A stretch of 64,000 nucleotides of DNA from Ephydatia muelleri (lineage: Eukaryota > Porifera > Demospongiae > Spongillida > Spongillidae): assembly GCA_013339895.1 (NCBI GenBank), contig JABACO010000010.1, positions 5,391,585-5,455,584 of the forward strand. Reading direction: 5' to 3'. A model generated the notes under the pieces. It did no database searches, was not told the DNA's origin, and saw only the letters and a program-made list of their open reading frames with translations. Every line of letters begins with the position of its first letter. The first letter of the stretch is position 1. This document shows, in pieces, positions 43,091 to 56,001 of this stretch. Made by a program: the position numbers and the translations under genes.

Positions 43091-44087
43091 TGATGACTGC
43101 TTGCAGTGTGTGCACCAGTCTCATAGCATGTTTCCTCGTACCGACTTGCTACTGTACATCTACATCATTAAGAGGGTTGTATACAGAAACAAACTCCACT
43201 GCCCTCGTCACTTGCTATTAGTACTACTGGTACTTCTCTCAACTCTAGCTTTCAGCAACATTTGCAGACTTCAAGCTAGTCAAAATAGACCTTTTGGAGG
43301 TACTATAATTTGTGCATTTTGCGGTGGCCACCTTTCCCACAGCAAAAAAAATACTCTTATATCACACTGACATTGTCTTGTGATTTATCTTTGGTCTTGC
43401 ATGTGTGCATGTGCATTGTTTAAAATCAACCCATGTTAATGTGCCATAGAAGCTGATATGTGTTAATAAGGCGCTAGGCATTTTGCATTATTTTCCAGTC
43501 ACCTAGATAAATTGCAGTTTGCTGACATATGCATAAGGCACTTTACATAACAGCAATTGTCTGCAATTGAACCTGTGGTTTGTTTACTCATACAGTACTA
43601 ATGGTCAGTTGCTGGCACTTGTATGGTTTGTACATTTATTAAGTTTCTGCTTTTGTCTTGAATTCCTACGTCAGTAGAGTTTTATAAGTTTTAAGGCAAA
43701 CTATTCGTGACAAAATTGAATGTATCAATTTCATGGCATGTACACTTGTAATATTGTTTCTATATGTACAGTACACTGTATGTACAATACTCACCCTGTA
43801 CACCACCAATACAGGTTGCATGCAAAACTCACTGTACTGACATCCTGAAGATTTGATTGTACCGATGTCAGGCTCTGGGTATACGATCGTGCGCCCATGT
43901 GTGGGGCTACATATGTCAGAGGAGATAGCACCAGGTGTCAATCAGTTCAGTGACACATGTGTGCAGCATACATGTACATGTATGCATTCTGATCCATTAT
44001 ATCACATGTGGAGTATAGGTTTGACAACACGCTGTCATGTGGATTAACTTGCTCCACCACCCCATGCACAGCCAGTGGAACACCTAC
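43091..44087. other. Likely 3' part of SRCR gene, exons uncertain
   Basis: One candidate minus-strand exon about 43800-43900 has a plausible acceptor and donor, but it shows no domain. The transmembrane segment and stop codon of the SRCR gene were not located. Confidence 0.3.
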
Positions 44088-46294
44088 CTCCACACTTCAC
44101 ACCAGCATCATGAGAATGGTTGCAGGTGGTGAGTGCAATGGAACACTGCTGGGGGGACAGCTCTGATACGGTGCCGGTGGAAGTACTCATGGGAACCAAG
44201 GACTCATTGGTGTCCTGTCCATATGGAGCTAGTTGCAATAGCTGTGCATCTGAAGAGAAGAGAGGGAAACACAAGCTTGACACACAGCATTCTAATAAAG
44301 GAACACCTGTAGGCACATGGAAAGGCTGCTGAGAGGCCACACAACAGATTACTCACCAGTGAGGTTTGAGGGCATGTCTGGCTTATTGCACTCCATGGTA
44401 ACATCTCTAGTATAGGATGGACCCTGTAGCAGCTGTTGCTCTGGTTTGGTACACACATGCTGGCCCAAAATGATGGGTCCAGCTCCATTTCCACACACTG
44501 CACCTATGATGACTGCTCCTAGAGGAAAGAAATGATGCATGTACACCAACCAGTACTGTAAATATCAAACATGTTTTCAATTTGTTCAAATGTACTGTAT
44601 TGTACACGGTCATCCACATTTACATGTGGTGGTAATGTAACCAGCAGGCACAACTTACTTTGATATGTTTTGTACAGCACATTTCGCCATGCATGAAATA
44701 CAAGCGATAGAGGACAGCCACCATAATCCCCCAGGACACTTAATACATGTAGAGCACCCTGATATTATCAATATCAAAGTTAATCCCCTGGGAAAATAAA
44801 ATTACAACCTCAAGAGATACGAGATAACTAACTTGGTGCATTCACTCTGATGTTGGGTTTAGAGGCATTCAGTTGCTTGCACACCACTTCTCTTGAGGTG
44901 ACCTGCTCACTGCACATTGTTCCCCAGGCAATACTGATGCACACCTTCAATAGTCCATTGATTTGGGACATCACCAGCCTGATGTCTCCATGGGTACAGT
45001 TCCCTGCCTTGGCTACATCCCTCAGCTGACCACTGGTGGCCAGACTGCAGGGCACAGATGCTCCAGTCACCACTGGACAGGCTGACAGAGAAGGCTCTGC
45101 ACCATTACATGCAAAGCCAGAAATGAAGCTTATGTTGTTGGTAGTACCTCCCTTGACTACAGTGATGGCTACTGTAGAGTGGAGCAATACATTTCACAAT
45201 GCATCATCACCTCATTCATTTTCTATTACCATATGGTGGGTAGCCAGGTTGTTGGCAAGATGCTTCAATGTTGCTCCAGGTGTCTGCACAGATGGTGACA
45301 TACTGGTCCCCTCTGCATACATGTACCTCCACCACACATCCTCCCTTCAAGGTGAATCCCAAGTAGTACCTGTCCCCTGAGCCCAGGGTCACTCTGATAT
45401 CATTGTCCATGAATATAACTGAATGGTGAGAGAGGCATGTATGAGGGAACTACATGCAGCCCAAGTGCTGCTAGTTCTATACAACAGTGCCCTTGGTGAT
45501 GCCCTCACCCCAGATATGGCTGGCATCCCATCAATGTACCAACCAACTGGACCTGTGGCAAGACCTTTCCATCAAACTTATCCTGCCTACAATATGGCTT
45601 CCTTCAATACGAAATATGCCATACATGTGTATGTTATTATGTATCTGTGAGGTGTTCTTTTTAGTATCAATTGTATATGTATCAATATATATTCATGCAT
45701 AATAATTATTAAATCCTCTCTATCCTTTGAAAGAACACCTCAAATCTTCATGTACTCATCATCCTGGCATCAAGTATTCTGTGTAACACGCATAATCACT
45801 GCTTACACTCATATCCTCTCCACACACATTTGCCCTTAACAGTCTACACTTTCAGGTGTTGATTCTTTCTTTATATTGCCCATGTGTTATGGATGATTAT
45901 TTATTAATTTAGATAATGCTTCATAAAGTATTGTATATGTACTGTTGCTCAGGATGAAAGAGCACCCTGGATATTGGTTAATCTAACTTCGTGCAATTTC
46001 TTTGAATTATCAAAACAATATATCCAATAAGTGTGTTACCATACTTCTACGTATGTAGTCCACAAAGACAGACAAATACATAAACTAGTCCACTTCTCAC
46101 TCTCACATCACATTCGCACCTTCATCCCATCACCTTACCTCCACACCTAACACCAGCATCCTCTGTGTTGAGACTGGTTTGTACTCCAATTGCATGGTCC
46201 AACAGAATGCTTCCAGGGCCTGGACCAAAGTATGCCTTGCAAAGAGCCACAACACTGTTATCTGAGGTATTGACACTTTGTAAGTACATGGCCA
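44088..46294 (-). CDS. SRCR-domain receptor gene, partial
   Basis: Five minus-strand phase-1 exons join without stops: 46294-46139, 45418-45230, 45171-44833, 44518-44357, 44249-44088. The first ends one SRCR domain (GSILLDH...TEDAGVRCGG). The second starts another (DIRVTLGSGD, YVTICADTW, CQQPGYPPYG) and the third completes it (FACNGAEPSLSACPV...C) and starts a further one (GDIRLVMSQINGLLKVCI, AWGTMC, EVVCKQL). The fourth and fifth finish that one (GNGAGPIILGQHVC, HSHDAGVKCGG). SRCR domains are extracellular ligand-binding modules, common in sponge and echinoderm receptors. Both ends of the gene are missing from this model: no signal peptide, transmembrane segment or stop identified. A decayed copy of exons two and three lies at 23.7-24.3 kb. 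Confidence 0.82.
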
Positions 46295-46719
46295 CTGTGC
46301 ACATTAGAAGGTCACCTACAGTTGAGGTTGAGATCCCTACACACCACCATGCTGTTATAGCACACTTGTACCGTGCCCTCTGAAGGGTTGGACCCATTCA
46401 ACAAGTTCATCCTACCCACTGAAATGGCAAACAATTAGAACTTACAGGTATACTACAGTACATGTTTGACCAACTATGACCACACAATTGACACTGACAG
46501 TACATAGGCTCCTCACCAACATCTACACACCACTGCTGCACCAGCCAGACCCTATAGTAACAACCATGACACTTCAGACCTCATCATACCACTATAAACC
46601 TCACAAATCACAAAATAAAGTTACTGTTTTGTGAGTTATCAACAGTGTGGACATGGCATCAATCCTAGACTAGCACAGAAACAGGTAAATGGCTCTGTAT
46701 CGTACCTAGGTGTGATGGT

Positions 46720-46960
46720 GAGGTACCTGCCTCAACAACCGTCACATCAGCACACTGCTCCACCATTTGACCCTGTCCTTGGACCCCTTCAATCATAGCT
46801 TCATACATGCTAGCTTGCTCTCCTTCAACAGCAACATTGCTAGCAACAATAGCCTCTTGGTTCAGGAGCTTGTCATCTGAGTTCAATGGCCTGGGGACCT
46901 GGTCCATCAAAACAACAGGTGACATTTCAACACCCTGCAACTGTGTGTCAGGAAGTGAAA
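46720..46960 (-). CDS. Exon-like acidic frame, duplicated at 26 kb
   Basis: Minus-strand frame with LLNQEAIVASN, EGVQGQGQM and DVTVVEAG, bounded by CAG (upstream) and GTACCT (downstream). The copy at 25.9-26.1 kb preserves its reading frame over the shared part, which suggests selection or recency. No domain recognised; it could be part of a cytoplasmic tail. Confidence 0.4.
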
Positions 46961-47394
46961 GGCACAGAGTAGTAACAGTACATGGTGACATTAGGCTCTA
47001 ATGATACAGCAGGTTAAGCATCTGATTGACACTAGATGTACATTCTTGTACAGAGAATGGCATTATGGATTGCAAAGGATAATTGTAGGACCACATGGTA
47101 TAATTGCTTACGACAAATATTTGATGCTAAATGGATTGGAGATCACATGTAATTCATTGTATGGATTTAATAACAGTACAAGTATTGGGTAGTTTATGAT
47201 ACACTGTACATGTAATTCATAGCAACAGGTCACAGAATGAACAGCATGCCAATACACAGCTGAGATGTGGAGAAAATAATTGACTAGCTCACCTCATCAG
47301 TACCATTTACAGTACTTACAGTGTGCATGTACTTTAGTTTTATCAATGCACAGGCACACACACAACAAGACAATGTCAGTGTGACATAACTCAC

Positions 47395-47956
47395 CTCATC
47401 AGTATGGACATGAGCATGTTGGGATGGTTTGGTATGCATCTCTTCTTCCACTGGTGGGAGGGGAGGGGGATGACTGTCTATCTGTTGCCTCACTCCCTAC
47501 AGAGAGGGAAGTACACCTTCTCAACATGTCACACTTAATATATCCATGCACACTGTACCTTTACATGCACATTGCTATTGCCATGCTCAGATGACGTCAG
47601 GTTCCCTTTGATTTGTAGGAGAGTTGCATCTGTATGCCCATGTATATGATATCATTACATATGTTTTCATTATGACATCATCAAAGTTGCACTGTACCTT
47701 TAAATGCATTGAAAGCTGCAAACTTGTGAACGAATTGAGAGATGTTGTATACATGTACCTCTTTCCTCTGAACCTATGGAGGTGGAACATGAGCTTTTTT
47801 ACATACAGTAGTACATGTACAGACCTTTACTCAATATACAAATGTACATGTATTTAACTAATGTACCTCATCAAGTCGTGCAAAGCTACATGTATGTTGG
47901 GTTAGTTTGATAGCAGACCGCAGCTTTTCTTCTGCTAATGAATCATTAGACATAGT
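47395..47956 (-). CDS. Two phase-0 exon-like segments ending in DE
   Basis: 47956-47867 (90 nt, starts TMSNDSLAEEKL, ends FARLDE) and 47496-47395 (102 nt, HPPPLPPVEEEMH, ends HVHTDE). Both have canonical AG and GT borders and symmetrical phase 0, and both end in GATGAG followed by GT. They look like cytoplasmic-tail exons of a gene whose other exons I cannot place. A further exon-like segment with DSGKTVQKFMSP starts at 48195, and another with MILRTEALTRTDEMESS at about 48639. Confidence 0.4.
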
Positions 47957-48644
47957 CTGATGTGTAAATATAGGAGGAGAGCAGTAATTGGAAGCATGTA
48001 CATGTGAAGTGTATGTAATCATACATGTGTATGTTGTTGCTCCTCATTGCTGCTATTGTCAGTCTTCAAACTGTATTTGTCTGGTGTATTAGATCCACCT
48101 GCACTGTCTTTGTGTATCTGTAAGAATACTTTCCCTTCAACAGGGGTACTCAAGATGTTTGGTGACATGAACTTCTGTACTGTTTTTCCTGAATCCTAAA
48201 GGGCACATGAATACAAATTCAGTAACTGGAAAGTGAAACAACAAACCCAAATTGATAGAATAAACCTTGCTTTAATTATGCAAACAGACTCTCTTAATGA
48301 AATAATCACTGCACATTTCAAAGGGACCTCCATGGACATGCATGTAATGTACACTGTATACATGCATGTTTAGTACATGTAAATCCATCGCCTACATGTA
48401 AAGATACCCAGATATAGACATCCATGTAAAGTGTACATGTCCATAGGCACTTAAGCTTCATTTGCAATGCCAGCATAATGTTTACATTAAATACTAAATG
48501 CTAATAACTAGCCTTTGGTAGTTTGTCGTTGATTTTTCCCTTCCCTGTCATTACACCTCCATTATCTTCCATCATCAAGGCAAATGAAGACTCCATTTCA
48601 TCAGTTCTTGTTAATGCCTCTGTCCTGAGTATCATGGCCCTGCA

Positions 48645-49146
48645 TGACAGTAATAAACATCTCCATGTAATGAACAACAGATTGCAAATGTTATACAATA
48701 CACTATTGTATGTACAACAGCCAAGCATTAGTGTATAAATACATATATATCTTATGGTCCCCAATGACAGTATTTTCACAATGTTTCTCATTTTGAGAAA
48801 CTGTTTGTATGAGTTAAGTTTATTACCTGTATGCAAGAATCTAAATTATTAAAATACAAAGTCAAGTGATTTGCAAGTTATGTGGTGTGACAAAGTTGGC
48901 CACAAATGTAAACAGTGCCATTTATCTTACATGCTATGCAGCTGCAGTAGTGACATGCACAGCGCCAACAATGGCTACCATTTTGTTTAAAAAACATGTC
49001 TCTGCAATAAACAACCAAATGCACATATCGTTTTCAAGGGTAGTTTTCGTCACTATTTAAAAACAGACACTTCTCTTTCTTCACTAAAATTGAAGAACAA
49101 CTGTGGGCTCTCAGATATTTAATTGGAAGGCATGTCATTGTGCCTA
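48645..49146. other. Non-coding stretch
   Basis: AT-rich. No gene or repeat recognised before the foldback element. Confidence 0.4.
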
Positions 49147-49475
49147 CACAGGAAAAGTTAGAAACATCCAGGCATGGTTTTTCAGGGTGGTTTTAACATA
49201 AAACCACTCTGGGATGGGATGTCTAGCATGTCTAGCATGGGAAAAGAAACAAAACCATCCTGGGATTAAGCGTCCAGGGTGGGAATATCGTAAAAACCAT
49301 ATGGTCTTGTCCTGGTTTTGTCGAACAAAAACCATGTTGAAGCAATAAATACAAAGTTTTTATTCATTGTTTCAACATGGTTTTTGTTTGACAAAACCAG
49401 GACAAGACCATATGGTTCCCACCCTGGACACTTAATCCCAGAATGGTTTTACACTCTTTCTAACTTTTTCCTGTG
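49147..49475. mobile_element. Foldback element with CTA target duplication
   Basis: 329-bp palindrome with ends CACAGGAAAA and complement. Inner arms around CCATATGGTCTTGTCCTGG are nearly perfect. A 3-bp CTA flanks it on both sides (49144-49146 and 49476-49478). Non-coding. Confidence 0.85.
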
Positions 49476-49919
49476 CTAGTTTTTATGTTCTTGTCTTGCC
49501 AGTGCTAAGGTGATAATTAAGCACTAAACAAAACAGCATTGGCCGCGAGTAAAGAATATACCTTGATATGGTCCTATTTAGACAGAAAGCCTGCAATTAT
49601 GGGCATGCACACAATGGCAGGCTTGCGCTGGCTTTGTTTTTCCGATTATAATGTGCTGTAACTATTTGACTATCTTGCATACGTTTCTTCATCTTCTGAA
49701 TCTGAATACATGTACCATGCGAAATGTCATCTAATATTTTCCTTTATCTCTATGATTCCCTAAGCTGTCGTGGTAAGACGAGAAATTTCAAAGGTTCCTA
49801 CAATTTGAGGTCCTAACTCTCATTAAGAAGTTTTCCATCATTGCAGTTGACTTCCAACATACGTTTTGCCTTTTCTGTCATATATAGCTTACAAGTTGCC
49901 AGGCACACATACATTCAGT

Positions 49920-51416
49920 GATTCTTTATGGACATCAAAATGTACATGTACTTGACTGTGACATGAGGACCGGACACTGGCGATGCAAGAACATCTTCTG
50001 TTGCAACAATCAATGTAAATGTGAGCACACCTGAAGAGGATCGTAATAACTCCACCATGAGTGATCTCACTGACGAAGCTCCACCCTCATCTGATGAAAC
50101 CCAACCCCCTAGCTGATGAAGTGAGTGTAGAACCACAAATGCCTAATAGTGCAGAGGATTGTTTTGATGCAGCCAGTGGCTTCCTTACAGACAAAGGAAC
50201 CACAGATAGTCACATGTGTATTAATTATGTGTCTAATCTCACACACATACTTCATACTTGGATTCTTAACAACGTGCAAGCATGCATGCACATTACAGCT
50301 GGATACAGTATACATGTACATTTGAATGCTCAAGTTGGTTCCCTGTGTGTACTCAGCTTTGTATATTGCCATACAGCAGTGTAGTCACATGCAGTCCAGA
50401 AGTTGCAAGGTCTTACCCTGTCTTAAGAAGTATCAGGTAATTCAAGCGTAGAAGTTGCTCCTTACTGAGTCCATATGAGAACTTACTGATCTCTGTGTGT
50501 ATATAGTGCATGCAACAATAAAAGTCCATAATGGTTAAATTGAAATTAAACACACATATACACTGTACAGATGGTAAAATAAAAATTACACCACAGCGTA
50601 GAAGCTACAACACTGACATGATTGAACAAGGTTTATAAGACAATAGTCCATTTTTTGTCACTTCACAGATAAAAGATGCTGCCAAAAGAAAAGCTAGTCC
50701 ATTTGTGCACATTCATGTAAGCCTACAAATCAATATGTACATGCATCACATTGCATCCTTAATTATATCCAGCACATGGCTTTTAAATGCAAATAATCAA
50801 TAACCTTGAGTCAATAATTCTGATACAGACGCCAAATAAAGTTCTGCACTGTCTATTCCTTTCCCTCCAATCTGTTCCATAATGACATATTCAGTTAAGG
50901 ACTTTGTTTCATCTTTCTCTAGCACACCCTCCTTCTCTTCATGCTCCTTGGGGCTGCTATTCAGAATTTTCGACTGTAGTTCATTGATCCTGTGTGAAAA
51001 GAATAACACTTGCCGCTAGAAATAAAATGTCATGTCAATAATGATGACATCAGTGTTCCTACTGTGTTTGATATTTCAGCCAGCAAGCACACCATATTTG
51101 AATCAAGTGTCCCATGTACATATACATGCATTACAGGATAATAGGCAATAAGTTATTAAAAGTGGGTTTTAATGTTTAATGTATTTATGAATTATACCAA
51201 ACCACATAAACATATACAAAACTTGTCAATGGGAGGGGGAGGAGTGGTATGTGTATACAGTTCTAAGCAAAATGCAATCCTTATACAGCTAATCACACTA
51301 TGTTTTGTGAACATCTACATGTATGTACATAACTATATAGTCTTGCTCGACATAAGTACACTACGATATAGATGTATTGCCTCGATATAAGTGCAAAGTT
51401 TTGAAATGTTGCTGTA
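49920..51416. repeat. Tandem cassette copy A (left part)
   Basis: First copy of a roughly 1.8-kb tandem unit. Landmarks in order: GATGC-AGAACATCTTCTG (49982), CCAGTGGCTTCCTTACA (50173), the CTGAGTCCATATGAG...CTGATCTCTG block (50465), CACCACAGCGTAGAAG, ACATTGCATCC, a minus-strand exon (50805-50989), and CATAAGTACACT near 51350. Copy A resumes after the pogo insertion at 55160. The same order recurs at 55.6-57.35 kb. Confidence 0.8.
50805..50989 (-). CDS. Exon of tandem cassette, copy A
   Basis: 185-nt minus-strand exon-like segment with AG and GT borders, encoding NELQSKILNSSPKEHEEKEGV... It corresponds to 56488-56606 in copy B (KEHEEKGVLEQDETETL) and 58932-59002 in copy C. All three lengths leave the same remainder modulo 3, so the downstream phase is preserved. 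Acidic and probably helical; no family recognised. Confidence 0.5.
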
Positions 51417-52140
51417 GAGTGCTCCCGGGTCTAATGACGAGCCAGGTATTAAGACGAATTTTGAACAGATTTTATAAAATAAAATAAAGGGTGCTTTTTA
51501 AGATGAAGTAGAGGATTTCATATTGTCCTCACATGTCTCTTCAACGTGTGGAATGAAAAGTGGCTTCGATTGGACCTTCCATTGGGAAGTTACGAATCGA
51601 TATGTTGCACCCACTTGGTGAAATGTTTTCTAAAAACCGTCACGTTTGCTCACGTATTGCAGAAACTACACATCTTTTCCAAAAATGCAGGGCGGCAAAG
51701 TTCCCGATAGTGTCTGTGACTGTATTAATATAAAAAAACTGCGATGCTGATCGTTCTGGAGCTTACGGTACTTGAAGGGTCACCATTATGATCGATTTTT
51801 ATGTTTGCGTAACGTTTTAGTACAAATGATGTTTATATCGAAGCTTTGTGATATGTTAAAAAAGCATGCGCAAGAGTGTTGATTCTTTTTTTGTTACTTT
51901 GAACCTGGATGCACGCAAATCTAGGTAGCTGTATACCAAAATGTATGACCCTGTAGAGACACACTTCATTATAGAGTGATATGAATTTCACAATCAGCCA
52001 CAACAGAATCCGTATAACTGATACCATAATTTTCCAAGGCTGCCGATTGCATTGCGAAAATCACTTTCTGTGGCACAAGCATGTAATTCCAGATTGGCAA
52101 TCTGCAATCACGTGCTTGTGTCTCAATGAAATCCTCATGT

Positions 52141-53952
52141 CATGGCAGGGCCGTAAGTTAAAGCAAAATCCAGCATTGATTCGCAATGCGATACAGAGAA
52201 TTAGCCAGGGTCATAGCCGCAAAGGCTGCTGGTATACCTGAAGCATCATTGAGGCGTTACAACTCAAAACCAGAAATGATTGACCGCCCTATTGGCCCCA
52301 AGACATTGCTAACAGATGAAGAGGAATTAGGCTTGGCTACTGCAGCTCTGTGGTTAAAGGAACGAGGTCTCCCTCTTGATGCCTTGCAATTGAAATGCTC
52401 TGCCAAAGAGTAAGTAGAAGCAAGAGGTTGTTCTTTTAAAGCAAAGACTGGTATCCCTAGTGACGAATGGTTTCAAGCTTTTATTGAACGGATGTCTTTG
52501 AAACATGGCATAAATTTAACACTCCGAACGCCTAATGTTTTGTCCTGCTTGAGGGCTGCAGCTGGTAATGAGGAAAACATTACCCATTATTATCAACTAC
52601 TGCAGCAGATAGTGCATGACTATCACATCAATGTATCCAGTAACGTAGGCAATCTCGATGAAATGTTCATACGTTTTGATCTCAAAAGCAGAAAAGTGAT
52701 TGCAGAACGTAATGCAAAGTCAGTGTACCAACTTTCAAGCATTGTTGGAGACCAACTTGAGCATATTACTGTTGTGGCATTTGTCACCACTAATGGTGAG
52801 TGCTTTCCTCCTTTGTTTATTCTCAAAGGCAGTGCTGGAATACCGCGAGCTATAGTAAAGAATGTCAAAGAATGATGGAAATGCTCAAGTACATGTATGT
52901 GTTGCACCCAATGGCTGGATTGATTACAAGCTATGTGCATCATTTTATACACTGCGTGTACGGTGACCATTTGAGCAATATGGATGGTTTCTGCTTTGTC
53001 TTGATGGTCACGGCAGCCACAAGCAACTTGAGGTTGCTAAATGTTGTCGTGAATACAAGGTAGAGTTGCTGCTCCTACATCCCCACTGCAGTCATATAGT
53101 TCAGTCATTAGACTTGAGCTGTTTCAGTGTCCTGAAGAAAGGAATCCAAAAGGCTTTCTCAGATGCCCTTAGTGCTTCTCAAGTAGTAATGCACAGTGAT
53201 GTGCCATTGATAATTAAAAATGCTTGGCAAACAGCATTCAGTCCTGAAAACATAAAGGGAGCATTTAAGGCAGCTGGCATTTCTCATTTAACTGGTATTA
53301 GTGCAGAGCTTTCCCCTAATTTGGCAGGCAGCATGTGATCCAACTGCACACCTGACTTCATTTGGTGTATCTTGCACCCCAACACTTCCAGCAGTACCCC
53401 GTGCACCAAAAAGGCGCTTAGATCTGCATAAGCATGGCCTTTCATGGGTGGAGAAGTTACAGATAGAAAACAGATCGAGAGCAGAAACAAGCCCTGTGTG
53501 CCTTAAAGGTAGTGGAACAACTCCATCCAGAACACGTGGGAAAGAAGAATGCAACAGAACACGAACCAAGGAGAGCAGGAATCATTAGGGCAGCTGGTGC
53601 ACAGCATGCAACAGCTGATCAATGGATCCGTATGATGGAAGAGGAAGATGCACTTCAGGAACAGAAGAAGCAAGAAGCTGAACAAAGAGCGAAAGCTAAA
53701 GAAGAGCAAAAGGTAGGAAGAGCTCAAGAGAGAAGTGCGAAACAACAGTGCACTGCTGTATTTAAGAGTGGAAAAAGAAAGGGACAGCAATGCACAGCAA
53801 TGTGCTTACACAATGCTAATGCCCAATTCTTTTGCAAGCGCCATAGTGAAGTTGTGCCAGATCTAGATGTACCTAACATTTCCTTGGCTGATATAGAGGA
53901 TGATACAATTGAAGGTGAAATGTCTGAATCAGAGGAATTTATGGATACATAG
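52141..53952 (+). pseudogene. Pogo-type transposase, disrupted
   Basis: The pieces follow the order of a pogo/Tigger DDE transposase: a psq-type helix-turn-helix remnant (LIRNAIQRISQGH), a second DNA-binding region, then catalytic blocks NLDEMFIRFD (first D), FPPLFILKG, LDGHGSHKQLEVAK (second D) and HPHCSHIVQSLDLSCFSVLKKG (third D). An acidic C-terminal tail with a C-CX-C-H segment ends at 53952. A frameshift near 52215, a TAA at 52411-52413, a shift after 52870 and another near 53000-53050 break it. The longest clean piece is 52414-52875. Confidence 0.85.
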
Positions 53953-54056
53953 TGAAGAAAGACAATCAGCTATGCACCATGCATGCAGGGGAAAGTTTCA
54001 ATTGGGTCCTACTGGTCTATACACTGTTGACTGCTTACATGTATCTACATATATGT

Positions 54057-54820
54057 ATATGGAACGTTCTATACGAAAATGGGTCTTGTGGAATTTATTT
54101 TATAACATAAACATTAAATTGATATAACTTCCGAAATATTAACGGTATCGGGTTCCTATTGTTAACACAACATACCACATCATTACTATATGTGAAAATC
54201 CATTTTGGTGTCTTACACATGCGGGGTACCGACCCCGTAGGTTTCAAAACGGCCACATCTTCTGGTAGGAGTGTCCAAATCGGTTCAAAATAGGTACCTA
54301 TGTAGAAGGGTCCTACCGCTATTGATTTATTCTGTTCGTTAATATTTGCTTTATCCGTTATGGAGATACAAGTGTGCAAAGTAATTGCATATTTCCCGGA
54401 CGTTACGCGCCATTAATGTATTACGAGGATCCTCGAAGCCAGTCGTAATACGTCAATGACGGGTAACGCCCGGGAAATATGCAATTACTTTGCACACTTG
54501 TATCTCCATAACGGATAAAGCAAATATTAACGAACAGAATAAATCAATAGCGGTAGGACCCTTCTACATAGGTACCTATTTTGAACCGATTTTGGACACT
54601 CCTACCTGAAGATGTTGCCGTTTTGAAACCTATGAGGTATCAGACCCTGTAACATCTGTACCCCGCATGTGTAAGACATTTACACATATAGTAATGGTGA
54701 GGTATGTTGTGATAAAAATAGGAACCCGATAGCGTTATTATTTCGGAAAATATATAGTTTTAAATTTTATGTTATAAAATACAAGCCACAAGACCCATTC
54801 TCGTATAGAACGTTCCATAT
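54057..54820. mobile_element. 764-bp foldback nested in pogo element
   Basis: Ends ATATGGAACGTTCTATACG and complement; arms of about 350 bp are highly complementary around a centre near 54435. The arms share TCCGTTATGGAGATACA and the downstream TGCAAAGTAA segment with the 3449-4520 foldback, so they belong to one family despite different termini. Confidence 0.85.
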
Positions 54821-55159
54821 GTATGCACATCTATATAAATTTAAGTACATATATCTATGTACATTATCTATCTATGTAAACTATCCTACTACCGTAATCA
54901 ATGAATTTTGCGTTGTTGTTACAGATGTAGCCATAGATCTATCCTGTCAAAGCTGTTTGTAACAGCTGATGAATTATGCGTGTGTTCGTCACAATAAGCG
55001 GACTAGACCCCCGATCAGCAAAACTTCTATATATTTTTTACTCACAGAACGGTAAGTGATACGGGGTCATTCCTGGTTGAAAAAAAAAAGGCATCATGCA
55101 AGCCCGTGCGGATACATGTGGACATACGTCGAATTTCGTCTTAATTAGCGGGAGCACTC

Positions 55160-55590
55160 TAATAAAAATATTCAATGAAATGTGGAGAATGCACACATAT
55201 TTACCAATGCTACAAGCCACCACGAATGCCAATCTTGATCGTCTGCGGTGCATTCACCCAAGTAGACAAAGTTTGAACAGCTCAAATGCCTTGACAAAAG
55301 ACTACACAAAGCCTTATTCTTACATGCAACGAGCGCACAATGAACCAGCTGTAACGTATGGTGCTTACAGTACCACAGGAAAAAAACGCGTAGAATCACT
55401 TTGGAATCATTACGTGATTGAACAGTAAAAATCTCACGCGTTTGATTTTATTGTTCAATCACACAATGATTTTACAGAGGATTTTATAAAATCAAAACTT
55501 GATTCGACCCTTTTTTTTTCCTGTGGTACCTACATGCAATGAATAAAGTGTATGCTTATAGCCCAACTGTAGCGTGCACATTTGTGATAT
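55160..55590. repeat. Tandem cassette copy A (right part)
   Basis: AATATTCAATGAAATGTGG..., AAGTAGACAAAGTTTGAAC and TGCACAAGG-like landmarks match copy B at 57165-57350. A 160-bp inverted-repeat element interrupts it. Confidence 0.75.
55370..55530. mobile_element. Small inverted-repeat element
   Basis: Ends GTACCACAGGAAAAAAA and complement; an inner stem GTGATTGAACA...TGTTCAATCAC lies near 55413-55467. Non-coding. Confidence 0.65.
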
Positions 55591-56001
55591 GAGGACTTTA
55601 TCAGAGACTCTCATCTTGCCCGGACACCCTGGGGATGCGAGAACATCTTCTGCTGCGACAATCAATGTAAATGTGAGCAGGCCTGAAGAGGATCGTAATA
55701 ACTCCACCATGAGTGATCTCATTGATGAAGCTCCACCCTCATCTGATGAAGCCCAACCCCCTGATGAAGTGAGTGCATAAATGTCTAATAGTGCAGAGGA
55801 TTGTTTTGATGCAGCCAGTGGCTTCCTTACAAATGAACCACAGGTAGTGACATGTGTATTACATATGTGACACACTCCCAATGTGCAACACATGTACTCA
55901 CATGAGCATTTCAAATGTATACTGTATGTAGCTGTGAATGTGCTTGCATGTGGGTACACAGCTCTGTACAGTACATTGACATACAGTGTAGTCATGTGCA
56001 A

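Larger units (their letters stand above)
51417..55159 (+). mobile_element. Pogo-type DNA transposon inserted in tandem cassette
   Basis: Ends GAGTGCTCCCG... and ...CGGGAGCACTC with subterminal TTAAGACGAA repeats, flanked by TA (51415-51416 and 55160-55161). The homologous sequence in copy B near 57160-57175 runs through the site without insert. It carries a pogo transposase remnant (52.1-53.95 kb) and a nested 764-bp foldback. Confidence 0.88.
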
